A stretch of DNA of 8,138 nt from Oscillospiraceae bacterium. GTDB lineage: Bacteria > Bacillota_A > Clostridia > Oscillospirales > Ruminococcaceae. The translations under genes and the position numbers were made by a program. Under the pieces are notes generated by a model. It saw only the letters and a program-made list of their open reading frames with translations, did no database searches and was not told where the DNA came from. Where the stretch lies: assembly GCA_017400025.1 (NCBI GenBank), contig JAFQAF010000012.1, forward strand, positions 1 through 8,138, read 5' to 3'. Shown one piece after another: positions 7,382-8,138 of this stretch (within the stretch, counting starts at the first letter, position 1; the number at the start of each line of letters is the position of its first letter).

Positions 7382-7408
7382 AAAAGCAGGGTACACACCC
7401 TGCTTTTT
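7382..7408 (+). terminator. Rho-independent terminator after the PLP enzyme gene
   Basis: AAAAGCAGGGT (7382-7392) pairs with ACCCTGCTTTT (7397-7407) around the 4-base loop ACAC, ending in a run of five T. It separates this gene from the BlaI module. Confidence 0.92.
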
Positions 7409-7433
7409 GATTGTGATAATTTTGTGCCGTATA

Positions 7434-7462
7434 TTGACAAAACAGGACTACAGGTGTAGTAT
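7434..7462 (+). promoter_or_regulatory. Promoter of the BlaI/M56 module
   Basis: TTGACA (7434-7439) is followed 17 bases later by TAGTAT (7457-7462). A TATAGT at 7460-7465 is an alternative at 20 bases. Operator 1 covers the end of the spacer and the first bases of the -10 region, so bound repressor would block polymerase directly. Confidence 0.75.
7447..7460. promoter_or_regulatory. BlaI-type operator 1
   Basis: ACTACA-GG-TGTAGT is a perfect 14-bp dyad. The TACA...TGTA core is the known recognition element of BlaI/MecI repressors. It overlaps the -10 region and is one of two copies 25 bp apart. The identity extends to 17 bases, GACTACANNTGTAGTAT. Confidence 0.88.
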
Positions 7463-7471
7463 AGTGTTAAG

Positions 7472-7485
7472 ACTACATCTGTAGT
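7472..7485. promoter_or_regulatory. BlaI-type operator 2
   Basis: ACTACA-TC-TGTAGT is the second perfect dyad, centred 25 bp downstream of the first. It lies between the likely transcription start and the ribosome binding site of the repressor gene. A 25-bp step is about 2.4 helical turns, so the two dimers would not sit on exactly the same face of the DNA. Confidence 0.88.
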
Positions 7486-7487
7486 AT

Positions 7488-7492
7488 GGAGG
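7488..7492 (+). promoter_or_regulatory. Ribosome binding site deciding the blaI start
   Basis: GGAGG lies 5 bases before the ATG at 7498. An in-frame ATG at 7486 overlaps this site and has no ribosome binding site of its own, so the extra N-terminal residues MEVY should be dropped. Confidence 0.85.
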
Positions 7493-7497
7493 TATAT

Positions 7498-7860
7498 ATG
7501 GAAAAACTGACAAATGCCGAATGGCAGGTGCTTAATGCTTTGTGGCGGGGCAAAACCGCTCTGGGCGAAATTGTGGATTATCTTTATCCTGCCACAAAAT
7601 GGACAAGAAACACTGTCCACACCTATCTTACACGAATGGAGAAAAAAGGCCTGGTCAATATAGACCGCAGTGCCGATTACCACGCCTATACCCCACGGGC
7701 GACAAAGGACGAATGCTCAAAGCAGGAAAGGGATATCCTGCTGAACAAGGTTTACGGCGGCGCAGTGGGGGACCTGATTGCGGCTTTTCTTAAAGAAAGC
7801 AGAATATCAGCAGAGGAAAAGGAAAAACTGAACAGACTGCTGGACGAAATGGAGGTATAG
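7498..7860 (+). CDS. blaI: BlaI/MecI/CopY-family transcriptional repressor
   Basis: This 120-residue cytoplasmic DNA-binding protein has the length of the BlaI/MecI family. The N-terminal winged helix begins LTNAEWQVLNALW (residues 4-16). The recognition helix is within WTRNTVHTYLTRMEKKGLV (35-53), and the wing is about 54-68 (NIDRSADYHAYTPRA). The C-terminal helical part (about 70-118) is the dimerisation and cleavage domain. In known systems a membrane protease of the BlaR1/MecR1 type causes the repressor to be cut there; the exact site cannot be assigned here. Two dyads in its own promoter imply autorepression. Its ORF end carries the ribosome binding site of the following M56 gene, which starts 2 bases after the stop, so the pair is co-transcribed and probably coupled. 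CopY-like metal control is an alternative but is less likely given the M56 partner. Confidence 0.93.
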   Translation: MEKLTNAEWQVLNALWRGKTALGEIVDYLYPATKWTRNTVHTYLTRMEKKGLVNIDRSADYHAYTPRATKDECSKQERDILLNKVYGGAVGDLIAAFLKESRISAEEKEKLNRLLDEMEV

Positions 7861-7862
7861 CA

Positions 7863-8138
7863 ATGGTAAATATATGGGGATTTCTTGTGCAGACACTGGA
7901 AGTTTCGCTTGTTGGTGTTGTTATCCTTGGGCTGAAACTGCTTTTCAGGGACAAACTTTCCGCCCGCTGGCAGTATGGTATATGGTCTGTGCTGCTTGTG
8001 GGGCTGGTCTGGCCCCGGGGCCGTACCGGCCGCTTTGTGTGGCGCACATCACAGGTGGCACTGCAGGCGCTGAAAACAATTACTGAAAGCAACCTTGCCT
8101 CCCGGTTTACCCAGGCAGAAAAGGTGGTGTACAACACA
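7863..8138 (+). CDS. M56-family BlaR1/MecR1-like membrane protein, N-terminal fragment
   Basis: The frame is open for 92 codons from the ATG at 7863 to the window end, with GGAGG (7850-7854) as its ribosome binding site. Two hydrophobic segments are visible, about residues 8-27 (VQTLEVSLVGVVILGLKLLF region) and 39-51 (YGIWSVLLVGLVW). They are joined by a short basic stretch with LSARWQYGIW. This pattern, a first helix, a short loop with ARWxYxxW, a second helix ending in Pro, is typical of the start of M56 peptidases such as BlaR1 and MecR1. In these the protease domain senses a ligand through a C-terminal extracellular domain and triggers inactivation of the partner repressor. The HExxH zinc motif and any sensor domain are beyond the window, so activity and ligand are unknown. 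The overlap with the blaI operon supports the assignment. Confidence 0.85.
   Translation, partial: MVNIWGFLVQTLEVSLVGVVILGLKLLFRDKLSARWQYGIWSVLLVGLVWPRGRTGRFVWRTSQVALQALKTITESNLASRFTQAEKVVYNT

Noticed and set aside
7486..7497. Start of the BlaI gene at the upstream ATG (adding MEVY)
   Set aside because: This ATG overlaps the GGAGG ribosome binding site and the operator edge; the ATG at 7498 is spaced correctly.

Overview
The window reads as chromosomal DNA from a low-to-moderate GC Firmicute, most likely a gut-type Clostridia (Oscillospirales/Ruminococcaceae-like). This is inferred from the strong AAGGAG-type ribosome binding sites, TTGACA/TATAAT-like promoters, short U-tailed hairpin terminators, the gene repertoire and general protein character. 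No taxonomic marker gene is present, so genus and species cannot be given.

Layout. Bases 1-2935 are the 3' half of an F1Fo ATP synthase operon on the + strand: the end of atpA, then atpG, atpD and atpC, closed by a 13-bp-stem terminator. Bases 2941-3215 are non-coding. They hold a small palindromic mobile element (3029-3189) with 18-bp terminal inverted repeats and 11-bp target duplications. It appears to have jumped into the loop of the terminator of the next gene, so that the terminator's two stem arms now lie 181 bases apart. Bases 3216-6094 are three minus-strand genes in two transcription units. One is an aldo/keto reductase with a C-terminal two-cluster ferredoxin-like domain, with its own promoter. 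The other is a cyclophilin-type peptidyl-prolyl isomerase followed 12 bases later by UDP-galactopyranose mutase (glf), sharing one terminator. From a compact divergent promoter region (6101-6216) a MalY/PatB-like PLP enzyme reads rightwards to its own terminator. The last 700 bases start a BlaI/BlaR-type regulatory module: a promoter carrying two perfect ACTACA-NN-TGTAGT dyads, a BlaI/MecI repressor, and the first 92 codons of an M56 (BlaR1/MecR1-like) membrane protein cut by the window end.

How it fits together. The ATP synthase segment is ordinary housekeeping. Glf makes UDP-galactofuranose for surface glycans. Its partner cyclophilin has several changed active-site positions. The BlaI/M56 pair should be an autoregulated signalling switch in which a membrane protease relieves the repressor, but its target genes and sensor domain lie outside the window. 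The least expected structure is the mobile element inside the terminator. Apart from that and the unresolved BlaI/M56 module, I see no clearly novel system here.
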